DNA of 64,000 bases, from NCBI GenBank assembly GCA_035610365.1, contig CM069435.1, positions 85,779,389-85,843,388 on the forward strand. The letters run 5' to 3'. Source of the DNA: Aquatica leii (lineage: Eukaryota > Arthropoda > Insecta > Coleoptera > Lampyridae). Under the pieces are notes generated by a model. The model did no database searches. It had not been told where the DNA came from and was given only the letters and a program-made list of their open reading frames with translations. This document shows, in pieces, positions 25,880 through 36,800 of the stretch; the first letter of the stretch is position 1; every line of letters begins with the position of its first letter. A program made the translations under genes and the position numbers.

Positions 25880-26490
25880 CACAGTTGAAACCGACCATCG
25901 TGTTTCGAAATAGTAATTTACGTAACCAGCCTCAAAAGTAAAGCTTTCGACGAGAGTAAAGTACATTATTTTTTGTGTTGCCTTTTGTAAAAGTATATGC
26001 TCTTTTGAAAAAAATTTAAAAAATTGAAATCAGCAAAAATATAATGTTGGTACTACATTTATTACTAAATCTGTCAAATTTGACATTCACTTTAACATCG
26101 TTTATTTAAAATTTTGTTTCAATATTTTTTAAATGACTTTCTTTATGTGACTTTCTACTTTTCCATCTAGAGGTTTTTTGTCCATAACGTAACTGCATTA
26201 ATGAACGAATATAGAAATACATAACGTTCAGGATGATGTCAAACTACCCTTACTTTGCATTTTTTTTCTATACAATTTAGATTGTATAGATAGACAATTA
26301 GATTGTCGTTCTCTGTCATAGAATTAGGTTTGACAAAAAAACTGTATGATCAAATTGACACTACGCTGAATTACCTTATTACGAAACAGTTGCATAGAAA
26401 AAAATAAAATGACATGATCGGGGCAGTTTGACAGCATCCTGGACATCTCTATTAACGTTTGCGATGTTGGCAGCACAAAAAATAAAACAA
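25880..26490 (+). repeat. dispersed repeat family A, copy 1
   Basis: Shares ordered, near-identical blocks with 60440-60860: CTTTCGACGAGAGTAAAGTACAT, then ACTACATTTATTACTAAATCTGTCAAAT, then a CGTTTGCGATGTTGGCAGCACAAAAAA block near the right end. It has no coding content, so it is probably a non-autonomous transposon or SINE-like element. Confidence 0.65.
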
Positions 26491-26779
26491 GCGATTAAAT
26501 ACGAGTGTTAAGTTAATCAAATCACCCAGACCAAAGTGTTCCCTAAACATACGAAGGTAAAGTACATATGTCGAATGAAGCAGAGCAAAACCTACAGTTT
26601 TTGAAAACTAATGTAAAATAATACGCCTGTTGTTCTCAATATCAGTCGCTGTCTATTTTATATAAGGACTTTAACATCATTAAACGAACTGAACCAAAAC
26701 TTAGGAAACACACAATAAACTTCTATTCGATGAAACAGAAATGACTCCAAATCGTTTTATAAAATATTGCTTGTGTTGA

Positions 26780-27720
26780 TTTATTCCCTAAATAATGTTT
26801 AAATCCCTAATATGTAAAAAAACTAAGAAAATAATGTGGCACATAAAAAATAAGAAAACAAATCCCAGGTGGAAAACCACACCTAACATAAAAAAACCCA
26901 TAAAATACGAGAAGTAAGACAATTCTGTGCAGAAATATAAAAATACAATTTTAAAACTTAACAAAAACGCATTCAAGAAAACAAGCCACGCTAAAAACAG
27001 GAGTAGCAGTATGTTCAAGATAGAAACGTGGAACATACAGTATCTACTAGCTACTCTCTGGTAATGCGAAACCCAAAGACAAGAAAATATATAAAAATAA
27101 ACTGAAACCCCAATTGAAGACATAAATTAATCAAAATAAGCATCTACACGGCACCAAATAAAACTCTTAAGATTATAACAATCAAGAAATTTAAAAAACA
27201 GACGTACGAAAAATAATACGCAAAAATATTACTATAATAACCACTGTCTAAGCAATAAAACGCAGGCATATGTCGAATGTAAGAAATAAATTAAGAACCT
27301 AGCAAAAAAAAAGAAATGAGCATTGGCATAGTCTATATAAGAATATAAGTAATACGATAGATTTAGTCGTTTAAAAGCATTGAAAGTAATGTGTGATCTA
27401 AGACTCCGAGGATAAACGGAAAATCGTAAAAATCTATTACAAAAGCATTTAAACAAAGCTAAACTAATAATCAAGAGAAAATACACAGAAAATTGAAAAC
27501 AATGATAACTAAAACGTTGAAAAAGATAGTAACAACTGAACTTAATTAAGCTAATAGTGTAGAAGAGATATAGAAGCATAGTTACAAACTGGTGAAAAAG
27601 AAGCGGAAAACAAGTGTCAGAACATAATAAAATAAAGAAAATAATGGGAAAATAAAGAATAGTAGAAGTTAAGAACCGCAAAATTGTTTACCTCAACAGT
27701 ATTAATCAATTTAAAAAAAT
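26780..27720 (+). mobile_element. possible A-rich LINE remnant
   Basis: A/G-rich plus strand with lysine-rich readings such as KKTNPRWKTTPNIKKPIKYE and KLNKNAFKKTS, which look like the basic region ahead of the RT domain in some LINEs. The long hydrophobic minus-strand open frames (26788-27123, 27232-27681) are antisense shadows caused by the A-richness, not membrane proteins. No catalytic motif remains. Confidence 0.3.
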
Positions 27721-30700
27721 AACACAAACAAAAGAAACAAAAATAGAAAGAAATGCATATAGCTAAATTTTATAATAATATCGCCTATGTCATGACAAGA
27801 AATCGCGTGAAAATACTGAAGAACATAAAAAAACCTCGGTTAAATTTTGCATAAAGAATTGCACACCAAAAAGTTTTGCGGAAAATATGTGCCGCCGCCC
27901 TACTCCTCAAATTTCTATTTCTTTTTCCGAAAATACCACTTGATTTTTTCAATTTTAACTGCTGGCTAGAAGGCCATGAATTTCACATGGGAGTCTACTA
28001 ACAGTAGTAAGACGTGGCCAAATAAATCATCCGAATAATGCTGCCATCTATGAGCCAAGCCGGAAATTTTTCAGATTACTCTCACACATACAAAATTAAA
28101 AGATCCACTAAAATGATGTGTTGCTTGGTTCAACAAGTACTCATTCTGTATGCGTTTACAAACATCACCAGATTTCTCAAGAGCGTTGAAAGTGCAAAAC
28201 TTAAGTGACAGCTACAAAGATTTACTAAAATTGACATTGAAGATGAAGAATTATTACGTTGTTCTGAAGTTGAAGAGTATATGTAGTCGTTGCGAAAAAC
28301 AGACGTTGCAAGAAAAAAGTTGTTTCAAAAATCTTTAGTTATTAAGTTAAGTAAGGCTACATCCAGAATACTGCCAAACTAGACGACATAATTCACATTA
28401 TTTATTGTTATATAAAAATTTATAAATAGAGTAATAATCCAGCCTATTCATTATTTCATACAGTTTGCCGTTAAACCTAATTGCATTATCGAAAAAAAAT
28501 GATACTATAGTGGATTACATTTTAATGCAATCAAAAAGAATATGAAACTTATGTGAGACAGTCGAGTATTATCAATGTCAACAAAAGTAAACGTCCTGAA
28601 ATAGTAGCATTATACCCTACTAAGTGCCCGCTGATTTTGTTGTCTCAACTATGTTATACAATGTCATTTCAAATCAATTTTTTTGCCTAATAAGCTAACT
28701 CACTGTGCCATTAGTAGTACATAATCACAGTTTCTATATCGACAGCCCTTTTTATAGAAGGACCTATTGATTTTAAACTTTTTCCTTTTCAGATATTAAT
28801 TTAAAAGAAAATGTAATTATTAATAAATATGTGTAATTGAAGTTTCATAAAAACATTAGTCAAACAGTAATCCACACGTTGTTAATTATGCTTGTTTTGT
28901 AATATTGGCGAGAAACTGTTTCAAATGGCATGGGTCATCGATTTGCTATAAATACGATGCTTGACACTCAATATTGGCAACAGCATTGCTCCTTACAGCT
29001 CTTCTGTGGAGCGAACATGATTGGATTTTCTAATTACGATCATCGTTTTACTAATATAACGCTAGACTCTTGTCGTGTCCACTTATATTTATTTTCTTAT
29101 TTATACCAACAGACAGATCAAAAATTACTTGGTCGATTTCATTGTTTATTTTTCATTTTGAGGTGAAGACATGAAGTCGCACGTATGGGTTTTCATTGAT
29201 TAGTAGTTTAAAAAGTTAATTATTGCATAAATACGTTTTAAACCACGTATTGAACATTATAAAGACTTACGCCGGGTCGATTAATTCAGAAAAAGTTTTT
29301 ACAACGAGATGATTCTATGGCATACTTAAATCACACAAAAAAACCGATTTCGTAGAAATTTCGAAACGCCGCAAGCACGGAGAAGTTAAATTGCCAAAAT
29401 TTGAACACGCAGCGATGATTAATTGTGCACATACTACTAAATTTATCGATCAAGTGACTTACGAACGACATGTAATATAATTTATAGTGAAAATGTACGT
29501 CAGTAGTCAACATTTAGAATAAAAATTTCATTATGTTAAGAATTTAAGGATTAGTTCAATGAGGTCTCAAAGCATGTTCAAATTCTGGAGTACATTTTGA
29601 TACTAAAACAGTTAAATCGATAGGAAGCGTAGTAAAGAAAAAACACGAAGAAACAAAAGACAAGTACAAATTACAGCGACATACACTAAATAAACTAGAT
29701 ATTAAAAAAATACTAGAATATGTTAAATTTTGACACAATAATTGTCACTACTAACTTTACTAGAAACCGCAAACTAAGAAAACGCAAAAAATTACGTTGA
29801 ATAGTGTACCTATGCATACAATATTAAAAACAGTTTCAGTAATTAGAGAATGGAAACAAACGAAGGGAAAGAAAGAAAACATTTCACAAAAACTAAAAAA
29901 ATACGTTTTTTCCAACAACAACAACAATAATAATTAAAATTAAGAAAAGATGAATCAACTAAAAAAAAAGAAAAATAATATTTTAATAAATAACTGAACT
30001 TATATTTTCTATAAAATTGACCTAACTAAATTGTTCCAAAAATGCTGCATTGGTATATTAAAATTTACAAATAAAGTAATCTATAACATTCTCAATAACA
30101 ATTACGTGAATAACAATTAAATTACAAGCACAGTGTATCTTTATACGAGAAACTTTAAAAGCTGTTAAGAATAAAAAAAAATAATAATAAAAGTAACAGA
30201 GTAAACATATTGACTAACAAAATGCTAAAAAAAGATTTAACAAAAATATACAAAAGATATAAGAACACCAAAGACATTAATAAGACTCATCAGCATGACG
30301 ATGGAAGAATCGAGAGCTACAGTAAACACAGTAAAAAAGATGGCAGAAAACACAGAAGTAAAAAAAAAACGACAAGCATTGATCGACGGAAAAAATTATT
30401 TGTATAAGTAAAAACATTTATCTAGAAACAATTCCTGGCTGAGTCCAAAAGGCTATAAAGTCATTATGAACAGATATCGATATTGAAATATTGAATTCGC
30501 CATAGAATTAACAATGCATTTTTGGAGTGAGTATTTGTGACGTTATAGTTGAAAGATGAAAATGAAGGTTTCCTTTATACATAAAATGTTTTCCAGTATT
30601 TTACTACATTCTTTTTTTTTAATGTTTCGGTGTATTGGTTTGTCAGGTTTGCAAAAGCGACGAAAATCGGATCAAAATAAATTTTTCATCGGCTATGAAG

Positions 30701-31149
30701 TCAAAAATAACAAAGTTTCCTAAAATCCAAAAATGATTTATTCTAATGTTTAAACAAATGTTTCAATGTCAAATAGTATCAGTAAAACTTTTCCGCGCAA
30801 CGACTATATGATTTCAGTACAGAAAAGCATTGATTGTTTTGTAGAGACAGGTGCCTTGTTTGCAGATACCGAAATACCTTCCAAGCATCCATACACAACA
30901 AACAACACATTGAGTCTTGTCACTCAGTAAAGTTAGTCCGTATTTTAAATACCTATATATAGTTGGTGTTTGTCTTTAAAACTAACCCGTTTGTTAATCG
31001 GCGATAAATAATCTCGACAATATTAACGCGTTCGCTCGTTGCACTCGCTTACGGCGTTCAAATGTTTCGCTTATTAATCGGTGGTCAGTTCTCTTAAGAA
31101 ATGCAAACACATTATTTGTCACGTTAGCAATGCAAAATTTCTCTAAGAT

Positions 31150-31580
31150 AATCGGTACTTCTTTACGGCATGGAAGGCTGGACGTTGAAGACGACTGCGA
31201 TTAATAAGTTGGAGGCTTTCGAGATGTGGCTGCATCGCAGAATCCTTAAGGTGCCTTGGACGGCTAGATTGACAAACGAAGAAATTCTGAGACGCGTCGG
31301 CAAACAACGTGAATTATTTGAATTAATTAAGAAGAGAAAAACGGCGTACCTAGGGCATATTATGCGAAACAACAAATATCAATTTTTGCACCTACTGATC
31401 GAAGGTAAAATTGAAGGAAAGAGAGGGATCGGAAGGAAGAAAATGTCTTGGCTACGAAACATCAGGCAGTGGACAGGTCTACACGACATACAATCCTTAA
31501 TACAGACCGCAAGAAATAGAGAAGCGATGGAAAATGTCATCGCAAACATCCATTAGTGGATATGCATTGAAAGAAGAAGA
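31150..31580 (+). mobile_element. 5'-truncated RTE-like LINE, 3' end
   Basis: A 128-codon uninterrupted frame (31170-31556) encodes the C-terminus of an endonuclease-reverse transcriptase: WTLKTTAINKLEAFEMWLHR, RRILKVPWTARLTNEEILRR, KRKTAYLGHIMRNNKYQFLH, then KRGIGRKKMSWLRNI. The stop is followed by about 20 bases and an AAGAAGAAGA tail at 31571. The left boundary is abrupt (reading LYGMEGWTLK, normally LYGCETW), as expected for a 5'-truncated insertion. The open frame suggests a fairly young copy. The same family as the element at 53.4-56.1 kb, judged from the shared LEAFEMW...LGHIMRN...SWL layout and the 3' tail. Confidence 0.75.
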
Positions 31581-31659
31581 AAATTTATACTAATTAAAGA
31601 GTCGTGAGGTTAATTATTTTAGATTTGAAGTTTCTATCGAGTCGCGATACCTAACGCTA

Positions 31660-33350
31660 GAAGGGGATGGTTTAGACCAATGGTTCTTAACCGGTAGGCC
31701 GAAGACCACTAGTGGTCTCTGAAAGCACTCGAAGTGGTCTGCGAAGAAGCAATTAATTAAAATTATTAATAAATCTGAGGCTAAACGCCATCTCGTAGAA
31801 GCAGAGCTATGTAAGAGTTAAATCCAAGTGTGGGAAACTGAAGTTGTTAGTTAGATATCAAATATTATAACCGCGTATTTCAAAAAAGTTATTTGAATAA
31901 TACTCAGCATAATATTTCCAACTGTACTACGCAAGTGCAAAAATTTGTTTATATACTTGCAGAAACCCTCATTAAAGACCAGTGAACAGCTGTTGCGTCC
32001 TATTTAGACTCTTCAGCAGTGGAATACTCTGATGCAGTTTCCACAATAATATAAAACAAATTTCCATAGTCTCATCCCATTCAGATGTTAGATTCATTAG
32101 TAAATCTCAGGCTAAAGGCCATCTCGTAGAAATGGAGATACGTACAAGTTAACCCACATGTAGGAAACTATGAGGTTGTTAGTTAGATAGTAAATATTAC
32201 AACTGCAAATTTCAAAAAATGTGTTTGAATAATACGTGGCATAATATTTTTAACTGTACTACGCAAGTGTAAAAATTAATTTTTCCACTACTAAGTTGTA
32301 TAGGCTTTCATTATTACGTATAATAGTTGTGAAGCAGCATTTTTTAAATGCAGGTAAATAATATTCCATTATTAACCACTGGTTAATAATGAACATATTT
32401 ACAGTTGTAATTACAAATAATTTACATTTTCTGATAATTTTATAACACTTTTAAAGAAAAAAAGTTTACAGGACTATCTATCAGGGACAAGAAATTTTAT
32501 TTAATGCTATTTTAATAATTTAAATTGTTCATTAAAATTTGATTTTAAAAATGTAAGTTATTTGAAGTTCGCGCTTGACTAAATGTGAATATTACTGAAT
32601 TAAATATATTTTAGATATAATCAATGCTTAAAGTAATAATGTTTTTAAACAATATTAGTAACTTTAGCAAAAAAAACCTTACGTTATCAATTTATTTTTG
32701 TGTTATAAATCATAATTAAAATTACGTCAAAATTAATTCTATTAAACTAATGACAACTGTCGCAATCACTCACTTGATTTTTAATTTGATATAAATACCT
32801 AAAATTTTAAATTTGATTTAATAACAAAAGGAAGGGTTTTAATAATTTTAGCAGTGGAAAAAATTGTATGCATACCACGATTGAGAAGTTTATTGTCATC
32901 TGCGCGACTTCGCGTCTCGCGATATGATCTATCGCTTAGCTTATAATCATACACTTCTCAACCTTGGCATATAATATACTATTATATAACTGCAGAAACT
33001 ATCATTAGAGATTAGTGGATAGCTGTTTCATACTATTTGGACCCTTCAGAACATGGAATACTCTAATGTAGTTTCCACAATTATATAAAACAAATTTCCA
33101 TAGTTTTATTCCAGGCCAGTGGAAAGCTGCTTTATATAGTTGTAGAAACTGCATTAAAGTATTTCAGTGCTGAAGAGTCCGAATAGAACGAAACAGCTGC
33201 AATTATATAAACAAATTTTTGCACTTGCGTAGTATAGTTAGGAATATTATGCCGCGTATTATTCAAATCCATTTTTTTAAATTTGCGGTTGTAATATTTA
33301 CTATCTAACTAACTTCATAGTGTCCTACATGTAAAATTATTATATAAATG
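31660..33350. repeat. inverted-repeat complex, hAT-like end
   Basis: The left end, CCAATGGTTCTTAACCGGTAGG near 31677, resembles the end of hAT-type elements. Inside are two direct copies of a unit of about 150 bp (about 31829-31950 and 32151-32281; core GTTAGTTAGATAGTAAATAT and ACTACGCAAGTG). An inverted copy lies at about 33205-33335. A second unit (AGAAACT...CAGCTGTT...ACTCTTCAG) appears direct at about 31968-32068 and 32990-33103 and inverted at about 33113-33202. No coding sequence was found inside. Confidence 0.7.
32868..32977. repeat. small hairpin element inside the inverted-repeat complex
   Basis: Arms GCATACCACGATTGAGAAGT (left) and the reverse complement of ACTTCTCAACCTTGGCATA (right) enclose about 70 bp containing GCGCGACTTCGCGTCTCGCG. 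This resembles a miniature inverted-repeat element or its relic. Confidence 0.5.
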
Positions 33351-33696
33351 TCAAATCGGTGACAAATGAAGCAGAAGCGAGGCGCGGACGCGGAGGTGTG
33401 TGGCAAATGTTTCGCTTGATTTGTTTGGTTCGCTGTTGTTTTAGTCTAACGTTGCATGGTGCAGATGTGGATGTAATATATCAATATTTTAAAAAACAAA
33501 CGTATGTAGCAAAAGTTTAGTGGGTTTTGTACGGACAGTGGTTCTGCTATGCTTAGTTCTCACTCTGGTTTGCAGCTTTGATTTAAAGAAAATCTATCCG
33601 CAATAACGATGCACAGCATTATTTGCGTTATTCAACGGCAGGCATTGGCTGACTCCTTTTCATACCGAAGCGCGTTAGTTTTCCAAAGGAAACATT

Positions 33697-33894
33697 ATGT
33701 CAAAGTACTGCGAACCGAGAGAGGAAGTAAAATTATTCTTTACTAAGATGAGAACGTCTTCCGAGTTTGGACAGTGTCATTGTTGTAATCGAAGTTGCAA
33801 ACGTTTCGCCCACTTTCGTAAGGTCCTTCAATCGAAAAACTCAAACATGCAACCGAAATCTAAATTACTTCCTCAAAAACCTAAGAAGAAGTAG
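33697..33894 (+). other. unrecognised open frame, Cys/His-containing
   Basis: A 65-codon frame: MSKYCEPREEVKLFFTKMRT, then EFGQCHCCNRSCKRFAHFRK, then a basic tail (KLLPQKPKKK). A sequence of the type VKxFFxK...C..C...K is loosely like a BED zinc finger of hAT transposases, and a hAT-like repeat ends 350 bp to the left. The His-containing half of a BED finger is not clear, so I would not call it functional. Confidence 0.25.
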
Positions 33895-34229
33895 TCTCCG
33901 GAGATAAAAATCAGTGCACCTATCGCTAAAATAAACCTATGAATCGGCAAAATATTAAGAAAAAACTTTTTTGTGCTGCCCTCATCGCAAACATCAATAT
34001 TCCTTTGTTTGTGTAGAAACCTAATGACGAAAAAAGTGATAAATCAAAAACTACGTAAAAGTGTGTTTTTAAAGTCAATTATTATTTACGTAGAAGTGTT
34101 TGTGAAAAATACATTTAAGAGTTTTATTAAAATTGAAAAAAAAAGTTTTAAAAATGTGATGAATCGAAGCTGGTAATATTTGTTACTGCGTACGTAATAA
34201 ATAATAAACTAACCTAAGATTTTAGATGA

Positions 34230-34571
34230 TTGTCAAAGTTGACAGATTTTGCTAGTAATAAATGTAGTACCAACATTAAATTTGTCACGTTTTCAATTTC
34301 ATACATTTTAAATGTATCTTTGAAAAAAAAATTTCGAAATAACAGCACAAGAAATCATGTATGTAACTCTCGTAGCTTAACTCACTCTAACGCAGTGCTT
34401 GGACTACGGCCTCGCATCGCGTTAACGTTTGTTATGCTATGCTTCATCTTCGACGCTAGTAACGTAAATTACTATTCTGCGTTTAATACACTAAATCCAA
34501 TTATCGACGAAGAGTGTGCCGAGATTAAAAGAAAAATACGAAACAGATCGCATTCCATTTGCAAAACTTGA
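34230..34571 (+). other. unrecognised 113-codon open frame
   Basis: The second half (residues about 45-113: SRSLTHSNAVLGLRPRIALT, FDASNVNYYSAFNTL, then DEECAEIKRKIRNR) is less AT-biased and reads like real protein. I know no family for it. It lies in the trio intron on the opposite strand. It may be a decayed transposon ORF. Confidence 0.25.
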
Positions 34572-36067
34572 AAAATGAATTCAATCGTTATTCTCCTGAC
34601 TGCGGAAGAATAATTTTCATCACTAAAAGGTTCAGAGTCACTAGTTTAGACCAGTATTAGCCCTTCAGTTAAAAGAAAAAATAGCTAAATTATTTATTCT
34701 ATTACATTCATCAAATCTAAAATTTGTATTTTTACCCATTTTCGCCAACCGCCAAATTATAAAGAATCAAGAACGCACAAAAATATTTCAAGAACCATTT
34801 GTTTATTGTTGATAACAGAAGAAATAATAAGAAAGTGAACAATAAGTTTAACCTACTCTGCTATGTTATGGTAGTTTTGACAATTGTAAATACGCACCAA
34901 CGTAACTCATCAACAGGTCTAAGGTTTGATACAACAAAAGTGAAACGATTAGCTTCTAGATGATGTGTAGTCAATCTATATGATCTTTCAATTTGAAAAA
35001 ATCTAGATTTTCCTAATCTGTGTATAATACGAAGCAATTATAAAAATTGAAATAAACACGTTTTTAGTGAAATTTGAGAAAAACCACACGGAGTTAAAAG
35101 TGCATCCACGTAATGAGAACTATATGATTATTTAATTTGAAAAATAGATAAGACTGCCTTCGGGTTTTTTCATTTTATTTCAAGTTTTGTATGTTCAAAT
35201 TTACAAACATAATTATTAAAGTGATGGAAAGGTGTGGCTAACTTCACCTCGGTAGGCCATTGTGACATAACAAGAAGAAGACTGAGTTTATAAAAACTAC
35301 TAAATCGATATATCTGATGTCTTTTCTTAAATATTATCGATTCGCAACAGTGTAAAAAAAAACTATAGCGTAAATTAAAAAAAATAACATACACAATTGA
35401 ATAACTCAAAACCAAGTAAACCGATTAAAAAATAACAAAAACCACGCATTAGAAAATACTTTTCCTCGTTTTGTAAATATTTCGCAAAAATAAAAAAGAA
35501 CAGATATTTATACAATTTTAGCGATAAACACTATTACAATTTTAGAATTATGACCAACTTTAACCGGCACATGAAAGGAAGCTGATGTTAAAGGAATTTC
35601 CGTATTTTTGATTAATATGTTTTATATTTTATACAAACTTATATGTAATTTATCGTATTTATAGTATAAGACACATTCGTAATTTTGATATAAAAAAATC
35701 GTGTTTATAAATCATATGTTTGAAATCTGGTATATAACAATTTAGAGAATATTATTAGTACATATTACCAAAGTACCATAAAAAAATCTTGTAATGTGGA
35801 CGAAATAATCAATATAGTTTATAGTAATATCACAATCAAAACAGTAAAACACGTAACGATTGTATTTATATAACAAGTAAAAAATTCAAATTATCAACGC
35901 CACAAATATGTTTTTTTTATTACTACGCGTATGTCCATTTGTACAAGGTCAGTAACTTACATAACCAAAAATACTGCAACGCAATCTGTAATAATCCCAA
36001 TTATATACAAAAAATTGCAGAATTTTTGAGTCGAAACAAAATTTAAAAAATACGAAAGTATATTAAC

Positions 36068-36265
36068 CAGAGCTGATTGGCTGGGTTGTCTCCTCAAAAG
36101 ACGTGCTTGGAAGGAACTTGGCGTATCAATAGTATGTTGCCTGGTAAGTGTTGGATGAGTTTTGGCAACAGAACCTTGTCTGAACCAAGGCAATGAAATT
36201 TTCCTTTTCGATTTTTGAGGTTTCGGAATAACTCCGGTTGCACTACCACTCGACGAATTCGACAT
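36068..36265 (-). CDS. trio: trio, candidate alternative first coding exon
   Basis: This is a 66-codon open segment starting MSNSSSGSATGVIPKPQKSK, followed by KRKISLPWFRQ and HTIDTPSSFQARLLRRQPSQ. A TAA stop lies in frame five codons before the ATG (36280-36278), so the segment can only be entered by translation starting here, not read through from an upstream exon. The last codon CTG is followed by a donor-like GTTAAT (36067-36062) in phase 0, which would join in frame to the SH3 exon at 21875. The codon use and low-complexity-free basic/serine-rich sequence look like real protein, unlike the surrounding DNA. Trio-family genes (UNC-73, Kalirin, TRIO) are known to use internal promoters for shorter isoforms. 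Assignment to trio is inference from strand, position and splice phase. It could instead belong to another small gene in the intron. Confidence 0.7.
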
Positions 36266-36689
36266 TTTAAGTTTTTTTTAAATTGTTCACTTAAAATTGA
36301 AAACACGTAATTGTTACCCGTAATTATATTCAGTCATTTCATACTGGAAGTGGTTGTACGTAATCACTGCGGTTTATACAGGATAAATCACAATTTTTTG
36401 TACAGAAGGAATTTACAATAGTAGCACCAAATTAAAGCTTTTAAATGCGTTTTCACAGACTAGACGAATTTCGAAAAAATAATTAACGGAACGTATATTT
36501 CAAATCCAGTCAGCAAAAATGTTACATCGACAAGGCAAGTTTAAGATTTCAATTTCCTGTTAGCACCAAACAAGCATCACTTTTAAGATTATGGATTTTT
36601 AACAAAATAGTAATTTCGTAAATGACCCGGTAGACGATAATAATGGTTATTGATAATATATTTTGTGTTGGTATTTTAAAAAAGAAATA

Positions 36690-36800
36690 ACTACGCTCGG
36701 GTCGATCCCGGCTGTGAACTGAAAGCCGCTGAAGCACCGGACGGCCCGGGAGAGAAAAGCGCCGGCCCGGAGTATACCGGATCACTGTAACGTATGAGCG
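36690..36800 (-). promoter_or_regulatory. GC-rich island with initiator-like site
   Basis: A block of about 110 bp with many CpG and GGCC/CCGG steps stands out sharply from its AT-rich surroundings. On the minus strand it contains TTTCAGTTCAC, an arthropod initiator match (TCAGTT) with the putative +1 A at 36720. A CGACCCGAGC segment follows at about +17, resembling the motif-ten element. AGTTA at +29 fits the loose DPE consensus, but one base off the usual spacing. It lies about 455 bp upstream of the alternative trio ATG at 36265. A TTTTAAG acceptor-like site at about 36286 could remove part of the leader. The promoter role is inferred. Confidence 0.4.

Noticed and set aside
26788-27681. 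Two long hydrophobic minus-strand frames that look like membrane proteins
   Set aside because: They are antisense to an A-rich region. Phe/Leu/Tyr-rich peptides arise automatically from poly-A-biased DNA, and neither has a domain or splice support.
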